Origin: Pseudothioclava sp033100795
GTDB lineage: Bacteria > Pseudomonadota > Alphaproteobacteria > Rhodobacterales > Rhodobacteraceae
Reading direction: 5' to 3'
Assembly: GCF_033100795.1 (NCBI RefSeq)
Contig: NZ_JAWLVI010000003.1
Coordinates: 321,323 to 385,322, forward strand
DNA length: 64,000 nucleotides
Below the pieces are notes generated by a model that was not told the origin of the DNA, ran no database searches, and saw only the letters and a list, made by a program, of their open reading frames with translations. The position numbers were made by a program, and so were the translations under genes. Below are positions 8,519 through 17,841 of this stretch, piece by piece (within the stretch, counting starts at the first letter, position 1; every line of letters starts with the position of its first letter).

Positions 8519-9718
8519 ATGTCGGGGATCATTATTATCGGGGGCGGGCAGGCGGCGGCCTCGATGGCGGCGAAACTGCGCGCGAAGGGATACGAACACG
8601 AGATCACGATCATCGGTGACGAACCCGTGCCCCCCTATCAGCGCCCCCCTCTGTCCAAGGCTTATCTGCTGGGCGATATGCCGCTTGAGCGCCTGACGCT
8701 GCGCGGTGACGACTGGTGGGCCGAGAACCGGATCACACTGCGCCTTGGCGCGCCGGTCGAGACGATTGATCCCGCCGCCCGAACGGTCACGGTAGGTGGT
8801 GACACCTTGGCCTATGACGAGCTGGCACTTTGCACCGGCGCGCCCCCGCGTCGCCTGCCCGCGTCCATCGGCGGCGATCTGGAGGGCGTTTATACTGTGC
8901 GCACTCTGGCCGATGTCGATGGCATGGCGCCCGAGTTCCGCGAAGGCGCACGCCTTGTGGTGATTGGTGGTGGCTATATCGGGCTGGAGGCGGCGGCGGT
9001 CGCGCGCAAACTTGGCCTTGAGGTTACGCTGGTCGAGGCCGCCCCGCGTATCCTTGGCCGCGTTGCCAGCGCCGAAACGGCAAGCGCGATCCGCGCCCTT
9101 CACCAACGCCACGGCACCGAAATCATCGAAGGCGTGGGCGTCGAACGGATCGAGGGCGACACCCGCATCTCGGGCGTCAGGCTGGCCGATGGACGCACCC
9201 TGCCCGCCGATTTCTGCATCGTCGGCATCGGCGTCATCCCCGCGACCGATCTGGCCCGCGCAGCCGGGATCACCTGCGGCAACGGCATCGTGACAGACGC
9301 TTTCGGACGCACCTCGGCCCCGCATGTCTGGGCGGCAGGCGATTGCGCCGAGATCGAATTGGCAGGCCAGCGCACGCGCCTTGAAAGCGTCGGCAACGCC
9401 ATCGACATGGGCGAACTTGTTGCCGAAAACATGCTGGGTGCCGAGCAACCCTACGCTCCGAAGCCTTGGTTCTGGTCCGACCAATACGACGCGAAGTTGC
9501 AGATCGCAGGCTGGAACGCGGGCTATGACACCGTCATCACCCGCGGCGGCGACGGTCAGAGCTTCTGGTATTTCCGCGATGGCGCGCTGATTGCGGTCGA
9601 TGCGCTGAACGACGCGCGCGCCTATATGATTGGCAAGCGCCTGATCGAAGGCGCCAAACCCGTCACCCCAGACCAAATCGCCAACCCTGACACCGACCTG
9701 AAAGCCCTGATGAAATGA
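8519..9718 (+). CDS. FAD-dependent oxidoreductase, ferredoxin reductase type
   Basis: The 399-residue protein has an N-terminal FAD-binding Rossmann motif (IIIGGGQAAASMA), PPYQRPPLSKAYL (the FAD-contacting block of rhodocoxin/putidaredoxin reductases), a second NAD(P)-binding GGGYIGLEAAA near residue 148, and HVWAAGDCAE closing the FAD domain. The C-terminal reductase domain (PWFWSDQYDAKLQIAG) identifies the rubredoxin/ferredoxin reductase family that passes electrons from NAD(P)H to a 2Fe-2S ferredoxin, usually for P450 or Rieske oxygenases. No partner ferredoxin or oxygenase is adjacent. The stop overlaps the rsmD start by ATGA. Confidence 0.92.
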   Translation: MSGIIIIGGGQAAASMAAKLRAKGYEHEITIIGDEPVPPYQRPPLSKAYLLGDMPLERLTLRGDDWWAENRITLRLGAPVETIDPAARTVTVGGDTLAYDELALCTGAPPRRLPASIGGDLEGVYTVRTLADVDGMAPEFREGARLVVIGGGYIGLEAAAVARKLGLEVTLVEAAPRILGRVASAETASAIRALHQRHGTEIIEGVGVERIEGDTRISGVRLADGRTLPADFCIVGIGVIPATDLARAAGITCGNGIVTDAFGRTSAPHVWAAGDCAEIELAGQRTRLESVGNAIDMGELVAENMLGAEQPYAPKPWFWSDQYDAKLQIAGWNAGYDTVITRGGDGQSFWYFRDGALIAVDALNDARAYMIGKRLIEGAKPVTPDQIANPDTDLKALMK

Positions 9719-10278
9719 GAATTGTTGGCGGAGACCGTCGCGGCCTGAAACTGGCGGATGTGGGCGAGGGCGACGCGCAGGCGCATCTGCGCCCCACGAC
9801 CGACCGCGTGCGCGAAGCGATTTTCAACCTGCTGATCAACGGCACCCACGGCAACCCCGTGCCGCAAGCCCGCGTGCTGGATCTGTTTGCAGGCACCGGC
9901 GCGCTTGGCCTTGAGGCGCTTTCGCGGGGTGCTGCGCGTGTGGCTTTTGTCGATGACGGCACCGCCGCGCGCGCCCTTTTGCGCCAGAACATCGAAAAGA
10001 TGCGCGCGATGGGCGTGACCGATGTCTGGCGGCGCGATGCAACCCGCATGGGGCCGTGCCGTGGCGCAGGCTATGACCTGATTTTCCTTGATCCACCCTA
10101 TGGCAAAGCGCTTGGCGAAAAGGCGATTGCGTCTTGTCTTGAAAATGGCTGGATTGCGCCCGGCGCCATGATCGTCTGGGAAGAAAACACGCCCCCCGCC
10201 TGTCCCGCGCCGCTTGAACAGATCGACCAGCGCAAATATGGCGAGACCCTTGTCACCCTTTGCCGGATGCCCGCATGA
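9715..10278 (+). CDS. rsmD: 16S rRNA (guanine(966)-N2)-methyltransferase RsmD
   Basis: RsmD methylates G966 of 16S rRNA in the small subunit. The 187 residues include MRIVGGDRRGLKL at the start, RPTTDRVREAIFN, the SAM-binding VLDLFAGTGALGLEALSRGA and the catalytic IFLDPPYGK, all diagnostic of the family. It is coupled on both sides: ATGA overlaps with the FAD oxidoreductase before it and with the HAD hydrolase after it. Confidence 0.95.
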   Translation: MRIVGGDRRGLKLADVGEGDAQAHLRPTTDRVREAIFNLLINGTHGNPVPQARVLDLFAGTGALGLEALSRGAARVAFVDDGTAARALLRQNIEKMRAMGVTDVWRRDATRMGPCRGAGYDLIFLDPPYGKALGEKAIASCLENGWIAPGAMIVWEENTPPACPAPLEQIDQRKYGETLVTLCRMPA

Positions 10279-10925
10279 AACCCCAAGCCATCTTGTTCGA
10301 CTGCGACGGCGTGCTCGTCGATTCCGAGGGCGCGACCTTTGAGTTGATCCAGTCCGAATTCGCCGCCTATGGCCTGACCCTGACCATCCCGGAACTGGAA
10401 ACCCTGTTTCTGGGCGGCACGATCGAGATCGTCGCCTCGAAAGGGCGCGAGCTTGGCGCGGCACTGCCGCCCGACTGGGTCGAGGGCTATTACGACCGCC
10501 TCTATGCGATGCTGCGCGAAGGCACGCCGCTGATCGCGGGCATCCCCGAATTGCTGGAGCGGCTGGACGCCGAGGGCATCCCCTTTGCCGTCGGCTCGAA
10601 CGGGCGCGGCGCCAAGATGGAGGCAACCCTTGGCCAGCACCCGAAGATCAAGGCCCGCCTTGAAGGGCTGCTGTTCTCGGGGCAGGATCTTGGCTGCCCG
10701 AAGCCTCAACCGGGGCTTTACCTGCATTGCGCCGAGGTGTTGGGCGTTGATCCGGCGGCCTGCGTTGTGATCGAAGACAGCCCCGCAGGCGCGCGCGCCG
10801 CCAAAGCCGCCGGAATGCGCTGCCTTGGATACGCGCCCCACGGCCCCGCACCGCGTTTGGCCGCGGAAGGGGCGGAACTGTTCACCTCGATGTTGCAGGT
10901 GCCAGCCTTGATCGGCCTTAGCTAA
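10275..10925 (+). CDS. HAD-IA family hydrolase (phosphoglycolate phosphatase/beta-PGM-like)
   Basis: This is a 216-residue HAD phosphatase. Motif I is FDCDGVLVDSE, motif II lies in FAVGSNG, motif III is the lysine in CPKPQPG, and motif IV is VVIEDSPAG. The cap after motif I is helical, which places it in subfamily IA with the beta-phosphoglucomutase/phosphoglycolate phosphatase group. The substrate cannot be assigned. I chose the ATG at 10275, which overlaps the rsmD stop (ATGA) and puts motif I at the usual distance, rather than the ATG five codons upstream. Confidence 0.88.
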   Translation: MKPQAILFDCDGVLVDSEGATFELIQSEFAAYGLTLTIPELETLFLGGTIEIVASKGRELGAALPPDWVEGYYDRLYAMLREGTPLIAGIPELLERLDAEGIPFAVGSNGRGAKMEATLGQHPKIKARLEGLLFSGQDLGCPKPQPGLYLHCAEVLGVDPAACVVIEDSPAGARAAKAAGMRCLGYAPHGPAPRLAAEGAELFTSMLQVPALIGLS

Positions 10926-10934
10926 AACGAAAAA

Positions 10935-10958
10935 CGGGGGCCGAAGCCCCCGCGTTTC
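10935..10958. terminator. Bidirectional rho-independent terminator between HAD gene and map
   Basis: CGGGGGC (10935-10941) pairs with GCCCCCG (10946-10952) around a CGAA tetraloop. It is followed on the + strand by CGTTTCTT and preceded by an A-rich run that becomes a T tract on the - strand. The hairpin lies exactly between two convergent genes and can stop both. Confidence 0.8.
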
Positions 10959-11768
10959 TTAGCCCCAGGTCGGGTGGAACCGGTTCGTCGGGCTGAGCGT
11001 GAAAATCTCACACCCATCCGCAGTAACACCGATCGAGTGTTCAAACTGCGCCGAAAGCGATTTGTCGCGCGTCACCGCCGTCCAGTCATCGGCCAGAACC
11101 TTGGTTTCGGGGCGACCCAGATTGATCATCGGCTCGATGGTGAAGAACATCCCCTCTTCAAGCACCGGCCCCGACCCCGCGCGCCCGTAATGCAGCACGT
11201 TCGGCGGCTCGTGGAACTGACGCCCCAGCCCGTGACCACAGAAGTCGCGCACGACCGACATCCGGTGACCTTCGGCATATTTCTGGATCGCATGACCGAT
11301 GTCGCCAAAGGTATTGCCCGGCCGCACCTGCTCGATCCCGAGCATCAGCGCATCATGCGTCACCTCTATCAGACGCTCGGCCTTGCGGCTCAGGTTGCCC
11401 GCGACATACATCCGCGAGGTATCGCCATACCAGCCATCAAGGATCACAGTGACATCGATATTCAGGATGTCGCCATCCTTGACCGTTTTCGGCCCCGGAA
11501 TGCCGTGACACACCACATGGTTCACCGAAATACACGAGGCGTGCTGATACCCGCGATACCCGATGGTGGCCGAAACGGCCCCCAGCTCGGTCACGCGGTT
11601 ACGGATGAAATCGTCCAGCGCTTCGGTGGTCACCCCGGGAACGACAAGCTCTGCCACTTCATCAAGGATGCGCGCGGCGCAATGCCCCGCAGCCTGCATC
11701 CCTTCGAAATCCGCAGCTTCGTAAATCCGGATACCGTCTTTCGTCACGCGTCCGCTGGTGTCGTCCAA
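10959..11768 (-). CDS. map: Methionine aminopeptidase, type I
   Basis: Map removes the N-terminal methionine from nascent proteins. The 269 residues contain the five metal ligands in their standard blocks: IDVTVILDGWYGDTSRM (two Asp), CGHGLGRQFHEPP (His), FTIEPM (Glu) and SAQFEHSIGV (Glu). The start is a TTG at 11768, with AGGAGA eight bases upstream; it gives LDDTSGRVTKDGIRIY, matching where relatives begin. A longer in-frame ORF reaches 11897 but would run through the divergent CinA-like gene's ribosome site. Confidence 0.96.
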   Translation of the reverse strand: MDDTSGRVTKDGIRIYEAADFEGMQAAGHCAARILDEVAELVVPGVTTEALDDFIRNRVTELGAVSATIGYRGYQHASCISVNHVVCHGIPGPKTVKDGDILNIDVTVILDGWYGDTSRMYVAGNLSRKAERLIEVTHDALMLGIEQVRPGNTFGDIGHAIQKYAEGHRMSVVRDFCGHGLGRQFHEPPNVLHYGRAGSGPVLEEGMFFTIEPMINLGRPETKVLADDWTAVTRDKSLSAQFEHSIGVTADGCEIFTLSPTNRFHPTWG

Positions 11769-11883
11769 GGCTCTTCTCCTGCTACTTCGGCCCCTAGATA
11801 AGGGGAAAATCCGCAGTTTGCCAGACCGGGCTTTTCCGCGCCCGATCCGGGCCTTATACCAAGGGCACCAAGGAGGAGCGAAA

Positions 11884-12612
11884 ATGCCCAATCCCACCGC
11901 CGCGATCCTGATTATCGGGGATGAAATCCTGACCGGACGGACCCGCGAGGGGAATGCGTATTTTCTCGCGGGCGAGTTGGTAAAGGTCGGTATCGACCTG
12001 CGCCAGATCCGCGTTATCAGCGACGATCACGAAACCATCCGTGATGCGGTGCGCGAACTTTCCGCGAACCATGACCACCTGATTACCTCGGGCGGGATTG
12101 GCCCCACGCATGACGACATTACCGCCGATGCTGTGGCCGCTGCCTTTGATGCGCCTTTGGACATTCGCGACGATGCCCGCGCGATCCTTGGCGCGCATTA
12201 CGCCGCGCGCAACACCGAGTTCACCCCCGCCCGCCTGCGCATGGCGCGCATCCCCGAGGGCGCGCGGCTGATCGACAATCCGGTCTCGGGTGCGCCCGGT
12301 TTTTCGCTGGAAAATTGTCACGTCATGGCGGGCGTGCCGAACATCTTTCAGGCGATGGTCGCAGGGCTTTTGCCCCGCCTGACCGGCGGCAAGCCGCTGC
12401 AATCGCGCAACTGGCAGATGATGGTTGCCGAAGCCTCTATCGCAGATGCGCTGCGCGCCTTGGCCGAGGCGCATCCGCTGGCCTCATTCGGCTCTTATCC
12501 GTTTGTGCAGGACGGCCATTACGGCACGAACCTTGTTGTGCGCTCGACCGACCGGGCCGCGCTGGAGGCGGGCTTTGCCGCCCTTCAAACCACTTTTCCG
12601 GAGGGCAAATGA
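11884..12612 (+). CDS. CinA-like molybdopterin-binding domain protein
   Basis: This 242-residue protein carries only the N-terminal MoCF_biosynth/CinA domain (ILIIGDEILTGRTREGN, TSGGIGPTHDDIT, ..PGF..) and lacks the C-terminal nicotinamide-nucleotide amidase domain of full-length CinA. Such short forms are common in alphaproteobacteria; in them a role in repair of damaged NAD-type nucleotides or in molybdopterin binding is only inferred. The ATG at 11884 follows a strong AAGGAGGAG. The stop overlaps the next start by ATGA, so it heads a three-gene coupled operon. Confidence 0.88.
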   Translation: MPNPTAAILIIGDEILTGRTREGNAYFLAGELVKVGIDLRQIRVISDDHETIRDAVRELSANHDHLITSGGIGPTHDDITADAVAAAFDAPLDIRDDARAILGAHYAARNTEFTPARLRMARIPEGARLIDNPVSGAPGFSLENCHVMAGVPNIFQAMVAGLLPRLTGGKPLQSRNWQMMVAEASIADALRALAEAHPLASFGSYPFVQDGHYGTNLVVRSTDRAALEAGFAALQTTFPEGK

Positions 12613-13316
12613 CAACCTTTGACCTGATCGACGCTACATGGCCCGCAGCCTCCACACGTTCGGCAGGCGGTTTTCTGATCCGCGAAGGACAAGGCGCGGG
12701 CAGCCGCGTCAGCGCCGCCACGCTTGAAGGCGCGTTCGAAGGCGCCGACATCGAGGCCGCCCTTGCCGCCAGCAAGGCGCTAGGCCAGCGAGGGCTATTC
12801 ATGGTGCGGGCGGGCGAAGAGGCGCTCGACGCCGCCCTCGCCGCCCGTGGCTTTGTCATCGAAGACCCCTCGGTCGAATACCGCGCCCCCTTGGCCACAC
12901 TTGCCCATGCCGTGCCCCCCGTCACCGCCTTCGCCCATTGGCCGCCGCTGCAAATTGCGCGCGAAGTCTGGGAGGAAACCGGCATCAGCGCCGCGCGCCA
13001 GGCCGTGATGGAGCGCGCCTCGGCCCCCAAAGCCTGCGTTCTGGGCCGGACCGAGGACCGTGCAGCGGGTGTGGCCTTCGTCTCGATCTCGGGCGACACC
13101 GCGATGCTGCACGCGCTCGCCATCCTGCCCGAAATGCGTCGCAAGGGGCTGGCCCGCGCGATGATGGCCGAGGCCGTCCGGTGGGCCGTGGCCGAAGGGG
13201 CGCGCGACCTGTCGCTGATCGTCCGGCGCGACAATTCCGAGGCAAATGCGCTCTACCGCTCGCTCGGGATGGCACAGGGCACCCAATACCATTACCGCGC
13301 CGAGGCCAAAGCATGA
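12609..13316 (+). CDS. GNAT family N-acetyltransferase
   Basis: The protein has 235 residues. The C-terminal half carries the acetyl-CoA binding signature ILPEMRRKGLARAMMAEAV (Q/R-x-x-G-x-G/A type loop, residues about 175-195) followed by DNSEANALYRSLGM, the usual N-S..A..LY..LGF block of GNAT enzymes. The N-terminal half looks like a degenerate second domain. The acceptor substrate is unknown. The ATG at 12609 forms ATGA with the CinA-like stop, and its own stop does the same with the OmpA-domain gene. Confidence 0.85.
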   Translation: MTTFDLIDATWPAASTRSAGGFLIREGQGAGSRVSAATLEGAFEGADIEAALAASKALGQRGLFMVRAGEEALDAALAARGFVIEDPSVEYRAPLATLAHAVPPVTAFAHWPPLQIAREVWEETGISAARQAVMERASAPKACVLGRTEDRAAGVAFVSISGDTAMLHALAILPEMRRKGLARAMMAEAVRWAVAEGARDLSLIVRRDNSEANALYRSLGMAQGTQYHYRAEAKA

Positions 13317-14287
13317 TCCGCCGCCTGTTCTCGCTGGCGGTGGTGCTTTGCGGCGGACAAGCCCTTGCTGCGCCACCGATCGAGCTTGCCCTGCCACAAG
13401 GGGCCGCGATCAGCGCCGAACGAGAGTCGCCAGGCACCAGCCTCGAATTTCCACTCGGTCCCTGGCGGGGCGGGGCGATTACCGCGCGCCACATCGAAGG
13501 CTACCGCACCGATACCGCATGGCGGCTGCGCGCGAACCAGACGACCTCATTGCAGATCATGGCGCCGCTGCGCGAACAGCTTGGCGTCGCGGGCTTCGGC
13601 TTTCTGTTCGAATGCGAGACCGAAGGCTGCGGCGGCTTCGATTTCCGCTACGCCATCGACATCTTGCCCGAGCCGGAAATGCACGTCGATCTGGGTGACT
13701 TCCGCTATCTGGCCGCGCGCAAGGGTGACATGTTTGTCGGGCTGATGGTGTCGCGCTCTTCCGAGTCGGGGTTTGTGCATCTGACGACTTTGCAGGCCCA
13801 AAAGGTCGAACCGGCAGAATTGCGCAACGACCTTTCCTCGCCCACCCGAGCCACGCCGGTCACACCCCAGACCGGCACCGCGCTGCCCCCCCTGTCAGGC
13901 GGCGATCTGGCGCAACAGCTTGAAAGCGCAGGCCACATCCCCCTTGAAGACCTGATGTTCGAAAGCGGGCAGGCGACCCTGAACGGCACCGACATTGCCT
14001 CGCTGAAAGCGCTGGCGACCTATTTGCAAGCCAACCCGCAGGCACAGATCTCGCTGGTCGGGCATACCGATTCCGAAGGCAGCCTTGAGGGGAATATCGC
14101 GCTTTCGAAACGCCGCGCCGAAGCCGTGCGCGACAAGCTGGTCGCGGATTACGGCGCCCCTTCGGCACAGATCACCGCCGAGGGCGCGGGATGGCTCTCG
14201 CCGCGCGCAAGCAACCTGACCCCCGAAGGGCGCGACCAAAACAGAAGGGTCGAAGTGGTTCTCACCTCGACCCAAAGTTGGCGGTAA
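13313..14287 (+). CDS. OmpA-domain envelope protein
   Basis: The 324 residues begin with a cleavable signal peptide (MIRRLFSLAVVLCGGQALA). A middle domain with two cysteines (FLFECETEGCGGFDFRY) precedes a C-terminal OmpA/MotB peptidoglycan-binding domain: LMFESGQATLNG, QISLVGHTDSEGS, SKRRAEAVRDKL and PEGRDQNRRVEVV. It should be a periplasmic or outer-membrane-associated protein anchoring to the cell wall; no beta-barrel is evident. The function of the middle domain is unknown. It is the last gene of a CinA-like/GNAT/OmpA coupled operon. Confidence 0.87.
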   Translation: MIRRLFSLAVVLCGGQALAAPPIELALPQGAAISAERESPGTSLEFPLGPWRGGAITARHIEGYRTDTAWRLRANQTTSLQIMAPLREQLGVAGFGFLFECETEGCGGFDFRYAIDILPEPEMHVDLGDFRYLAARKGDMFVGLMVSRSSESGFVHLTTLQAQKVEPAELRNDLSSPTRATPVTPQTGTALPPLSGGDLAQQLESAGHIPLEDLMFESGQATLNGTDIASLKALATYLQANPQAQISLVGHTDSEGSLEGNIALSKRRAEAVRDKLVADYGAPSAQITAEGAGWLSPRASNLTPEGRDQNRRVEVVLTSTQSWR

Positions 14288-14319
14288 GGGCGGAGCCTAC
14301 CGCAGGGGAGAAAACTTGC

Positions 14320-15225
14320 TTACCAGTTGTCCGGCCCCTTCTCGGCGAAGGTATAGGCCAGGAAATCAATGAAGGCACGGACCTTGGGTTGGGTAAAGCG
14401 GCCGGGAGGATAGACCGCATAAATGCCAAGCGTTTCCATCGGCAATTCGGGCATCGCCTCTTCGACCAACCCCTGCTTCATTGCATCCGCATACAGGAAT
14501 GACGGCAGATAGGCGATGCCAAGCCCGGCAATCGCCGCATGCAACAGCGACTGGCCATCGTTCACCGTCAGCCAGCCAGCCGAGCGCACCTGACGACGCT
14601 CGCCAGAGGGCGCCGTGATTTTCCACACATTCCCCGCCGACTGGTTCGAGTAATGCAAAAGCTTATGCTCGTTCAGATCGTCGATCTTCTGCGGGCGTCC
14701 GTATTTTTCGAAATAAGAGGGCGCGGCAATCATCCGGCGCGAGGTCTCGGTCAGTTTGCGCGCACGCAGGGTGCTGTCCTCCAGCTCGCCCACGCGGATC
14801 GCCATATCAAAGCCTTCCGAGATCAGTTCGACATAGCGGTTATTCAGCACCATGTTCACGGTAATATCGGGAAACTCCTGCAAGAAATCACCCAGCACAG
14901 GCGACAGCAGGTTCACCCCGAAATCCGTCGCAACCGAGATCCGCAACAGCCCCGAGGGCGCAATCTGCATCGAGGTCACAAGCGCATCGGCCTCTCCGGC
15001 GTCGTTCAGAACACGGCGCGCCCGGTCATAATAGGCCAGCCCGATTTCAGTCGGAGAAACCCGCCGCGTCGTGCGGTTCAAAAGCCGCGCACCCAGACGG
15101 GCCTCAAGCGAGGAGACGTGCTTTGATACCGCCGATTTCGAAATCCCCATCTTCTTGGCGGCATCCGTGAACCCGCCCTGATCGACGACAGTGGCAAAGG
15201 CTTCCATTTCAGTCAGGCGATCCAT
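14320..15225 (-). CDS. LysR-family transcriptional regulator
   Basis: This 301-residue LTTR has an N-terminal winged helix (MDRLTEMEAFATVVDQGGF, KMGISKSAVSKHVSSLEARL), with the effector domain after about residue 90. FGVNLLSP, DMAIRVGEL and GLGIAYLPSFL are typical of the CrgA/DhcR-like branch. It is divergent from fadH across 223 bases, so regulation of fadH and of itself is a reasonable inference. The effector is unknown. Confidence 0.92.
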   Translation of the reverse strand: MDRLTEMEAFATVVDQGGFTDAAKKMGISKSAVSKHVSSLEARLGARLLNRTTRRVSPTEIGLAYYDRARRVLNDAGEADALVTSMQIAPSGLLRISVATDFGVNLLSPVLGDFLQEFPDITVNMVLNNRYVELISEGFDMAIRVGELEDSTLRARKLTETSRRMIAAPSYFEKYGRPQKIDDLNEHKLLHYSNQSAGNVWKITAPSGERRQVRSAGWLTVNDGQSLLHAAIAGLGIAYLPSFLYADAMKQGLVEEAMPELPMETLGIYAVYPPGRFTQPKVRAFIDFLAYTFAEKGPDNW

Positions 15226-15448
15226 TTCGTCCCCTTAAGTCGTAACTTTTCGTTTCCGGTTGAGACAAGGTTTCGCGGCAAAATCGGGCGCAAATGGGGC
15301 CAAGCGGGGACAATACGGGGGAATTTGCGCGCTTGATCCCCCGCAAGAAACGATTGTTGACCGTGCCGGAATGACGTGACGCGGCGTTCGGCGTGACTTG
15401 GGTTTACGCGCAGGTCACACTGGCCCCAACACTTTCGGGGAGGAATGA
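15226..15448. promoter_or_regulatory. Divergent promoter region, LysR regulator / fadH
   Basis: The 223 bases hold no gene I can support. They separate a LysR-type gene and fadH and should contain both promoters and the LysR site. fadH has a strong ribosome site (GGGGAGGAATGA before its ATG). I cannot name a single convincing T-N11-A LysR box by eye. Confidence 0.5.
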
Positions 15449-17464
15449 ATGGGCCAGTATGCTCATATGCTTGCACCGCTTGATCTGGGTCATGTGACGC
15501 TGAAAAATCGCGTGCTGATGGGGTCGATGCACACCAATCTCGAAGAAACCGGCGACTGGAATCGCGTGGCAGAGTTCTATGCGGCGCGTGCACGCGGCGG
15601 CGTCGGCCTGATGGTGACGGGCGGCATGGCTCCCAATCGCGAAGGCGGCGTGTTTCCGGGGGCGGCAGGGCTGTTCTCGGATCAGGACATCGCAAACCAC
15701 CGCATCATCACCGAGCGCGTCCATCAGGCGCACGGGCGCATCGTGATGCAAATTCTGCACGCGGGGCGCTATGCCTTTGGTCCCGAATGCGTATCGGCCT
15801 CGGCCATCAAATCACCGATCTCGCCCTTCCCGCCGAAAGCGCTGGATGAGGCAGGCATCGAAAAGCAGATCGCAGACATCGTCACCGCCGCGACCCGTGC
15901 GCGCGAAGCCGGATATGACGGGGTCGAGGTGATGGGCTCCGAGGGGTATTTCCTCAACCAGTTCCTTGTGCGTCATGTCAACAAACGCGAGGACCGCTGG
16001 GGCGGCAGTTTCGAAAACCGTATGCGCCTGCCCGTCGAGGTCGTGCGCCGTGTGCGCGAGGCCGTCGGCCCGGAGTTCATCATCATCTACCGTATCTCGC
16101 TGATCGACCTCGTCCCCGATGGCTCGACCTGGGACGAGGTCGTGACGCTGGCCAAAGCGGTCGAGGCGGCGGGTGCAACCCTTTTGAACACAGGTATCGG
16201 CTGGCATGAGGCGCGCGTGCCGACCATCGCGACCTCGGTTCCGCGCGCGGCGTTCGCGTGGCTGACCGCGCGGCTGCGGCCCGAGGTCTCGATCCCCGTG
16301 ATCGCCTGCAACCGGATCAACCATCCCGATGTGGCCGAGGGCATTCTCGCTTCGGGTCAGGCCGATATGGTCAGCCTTGCACGGCCCTTCCTTGCTGATC
16401 CCGCGTTCGTTAACAAGACCGCTGCGGGGCGGACCGACGAGATCGCGCCCTGCATCGCGTGCAATCAGGCGTGTCTGGATCATACGTTTCAAGGCAAGAT
16501 CAGTTCGTGCCTTGTGAACCCGCGCGCGGGTTACGAGACCGAGCTGGAGATCACCCCGACTGCGCAACCCAAACAGATCGCGGTTGTGGGTGCGGGGCCA
16601 GCAGGCTGTTCGGCAGCCATCACGGCAGCAACGCGCGGGCATAGCGTGACGCTCTTTGATGCGGCCGATCAGATCGGCGGGCAGCTTTGCATGGCGCGCC
16701 GCATCCCCGGCAAAGAGGAGTTCGTGGGCCTGACCGACTGGTTCGCGACGATGCTGGACAAGTCCGGTGTCACCTTGCGGCTGTCGACACGCGCCACCTC
16801 CGAAACCCTTGCCACTTTCGACGAAGTGGTCATCGCCACCGGCGTCACCCCCCGCGATCCGCAAATTCCGACCGAGGGCGGGCTGGTCGTCTCGTATATC
16901 GACATTCTGACGGGGCGCGTCACCGCTGGCCCGCGCGTCGCGATTGTCGGCGCGGGCGGTATCGGCTTCGACGTGGCCGAGTTCCTGGCGGTGAACGACA
17001 GCCCGACGCTCGATCTGGAAGAGTGGAAACGTGAATGGGGTGTGGGCGATCCGCTGGATACCGCAGGCGGTCTGGCCGAACCCGCGCCCGAGCCTCCCGC
17101 GCGGCAGGTCACGCTGTTGCAGCGCAAACCCGAACGCCCCGGCCGCCGCCTTGGCAAAACGACCGGCTGGATTCACCGCGCGGCGCTCAAGGCCAAGCAG
17201 GTCAAGATGGTTGGCGGCGTGAATTACGAAAAGATCACCGATGAGGGGCTGCACATCTCCTTCGGGGAGGCGCGCGAAAATCCCACTCTGATCGAGGTCG
17301 ATACGGTTGTGCTTTGTTCGGGGCAATTGTCTGAACGCAGCCTTGCCGATGCCATGATTGCGGCTGGCCGTGAGGTGCACATTATTGGCGGCGCGGATGT
17401 CGCGGGCGAACTGGACGCGAAGCGCGCGATCGACCAAGGCACCCGTCTGGGCGCGCGCCTGTAG
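15449..17464 (+). CDS. fadH: 2,4-dienoyl-CoA reductase (NADPH), FadH type
   Basis: FadH reduces 2,4-dienoyl-CoA during beta-oxidation of unsaturated fatty acids, moving electrons NADPH-FAD-4Fe4S-FMN. The 671 residues match E. coli FadH in length and layout: an Old Yellow Enzyme-type FMN barrel (1-330), the cluster cysteines C335, C338, C342 and C354 in CIACNQACLDH and SSCLVNP, then FAD-binding VVGAGPAGCSAA and a second dinucleotide fold VGAGGIGFDVAEFL. The conserved LGKTTGWIHR is present near the C-terminus. Related broad-specificity NADH:flavin oxidoreductases exist, but the full-length match favours FadH. It is probably controlled by the divergent LysR gene. Confidence 0.92.
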   Translation: MGQYAHMLAPLDLGHVTLKNRVLMGSMHTNLEETGDWNRVAEFYAARARGGVGLMVTGGMAPNREGGVFPGAAGLFSDQDIANHRIITERVHQAHGRIVMQILHAGRYAFGPECVSASAIKSPISPFPPKALDEAGIEKQIADIVTAATRAREAGYDGVEVMGSEGYFLNQFLVRHVNKREDRWGGSFENRMRLPVEVVRRVREAVGPEFIIIYRISLIDLVPDGSTWDEVVTLAKAVEAAGATLLNTGIGWHEARVPTIATSVPRAAFAWLTARLRPEVSIPVIACNRINHPDVAEGILASGQADMVSLARPFLADPAFVNKTAAGRTDEIAPCIACNQACLDHTFQGKISSCLVNPRAGYETELEITPTAQPKQIAVVGAGPAGCSAAITAATRGHSVTLFDAADQIGGQLCMARRIPGKEEFVGLTDWFATMLDKSGVTLRLSTRATSETLATFDEVVIATGVTPRDPQIPTEGGLVVSYIDILTGRVTAGPRVAIVGAGGIGFDVAEFLAVNDSPTLDLEEWKREWGVGDPLDTAGGLAEPAPEPPARQVTLLQRKPERPGRRLGKTTGWIHRAALKAKQVKMVGGVNYEKITDEGLHISFGEARENPTLIEVDTVVLCSGQLSERSLADAMIAAGREVHIIGGADVAGELDAKRAIDQGTRLGARL

Positions 17465-17481
17465 CGGGGGCTTGCCCCCCG
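17465..17481. terminator. Short GC hairpin between convergent genes
   Basis: CGGGGG-CTTG-CCCCCCG immediately after the fadH stop and just before the stop of the convergent gene can form a six- to seven-pair stem. No T tract follows on either strand, so it may be a weak or Rho-assisted terminator. Confidence 0.4.
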
Positions 17482-17832
17482 TCAGCCCAATATCTCGACG
17501 CAGTGGCGCCGGAACGCGCGCTTGAGCAGATCAAGCTCGGCGCGCAAAAGGTCAATCTCGGCGCGCAGGTCTTCGTCCAGCGGCTGCCCCGCAACAATCG
17601 AGACACGCCCGATTGTTTCGCCCGCTGCCACATCACGGATCAGGATCGTCTGCACCCCGTCCGACAGGATCGCGGCGGGGATCGGCACGCTGACCTGCCA
17701 TTTTCCCTCACCTCCGCCAATCTCCAGGCCGGGCAACACGCGTTCGAGGTGGACAAGCTCGATCTCGGGGGCTTTGGGCGCGACGATCACGCCTTCCCAT
17801 ATACCTGCGCGAATTCGCGATAGCTCAAGCAT
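17482..17832 (-). CDS. Hypothetical protein, 116 aa, C-terminal coiled coil
   Basis: I do not recognise this protein. It is 116 residues, soluble, with a beta-rich first two-thirds (GKWQVSVPIPAAIL, QTILIRDVAAGETIGRVSI) and a C-terminal heptad-like helix (LDEDLRAEIDLLRAELDLL) ending RRHCVEILG. It starts nine bases after the stop of the 256-residue gene upstream, so the two are an operon and may act together. Codon usage matches the core genome. Confidence 0.7.
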   Translation of the reverse strand: MLELSRIRAGIWEGVIVAPKAPEIELVHLERVLPGLEIGGGEGKWQVSVPIPAAILSDGVQTILIRDVAAGETIGRVSIVAGQPLDEDLRAEIDLLRAELDLLKRAFRRHCVEILG

Positions 17833-17841
17833 CGTCCCCTC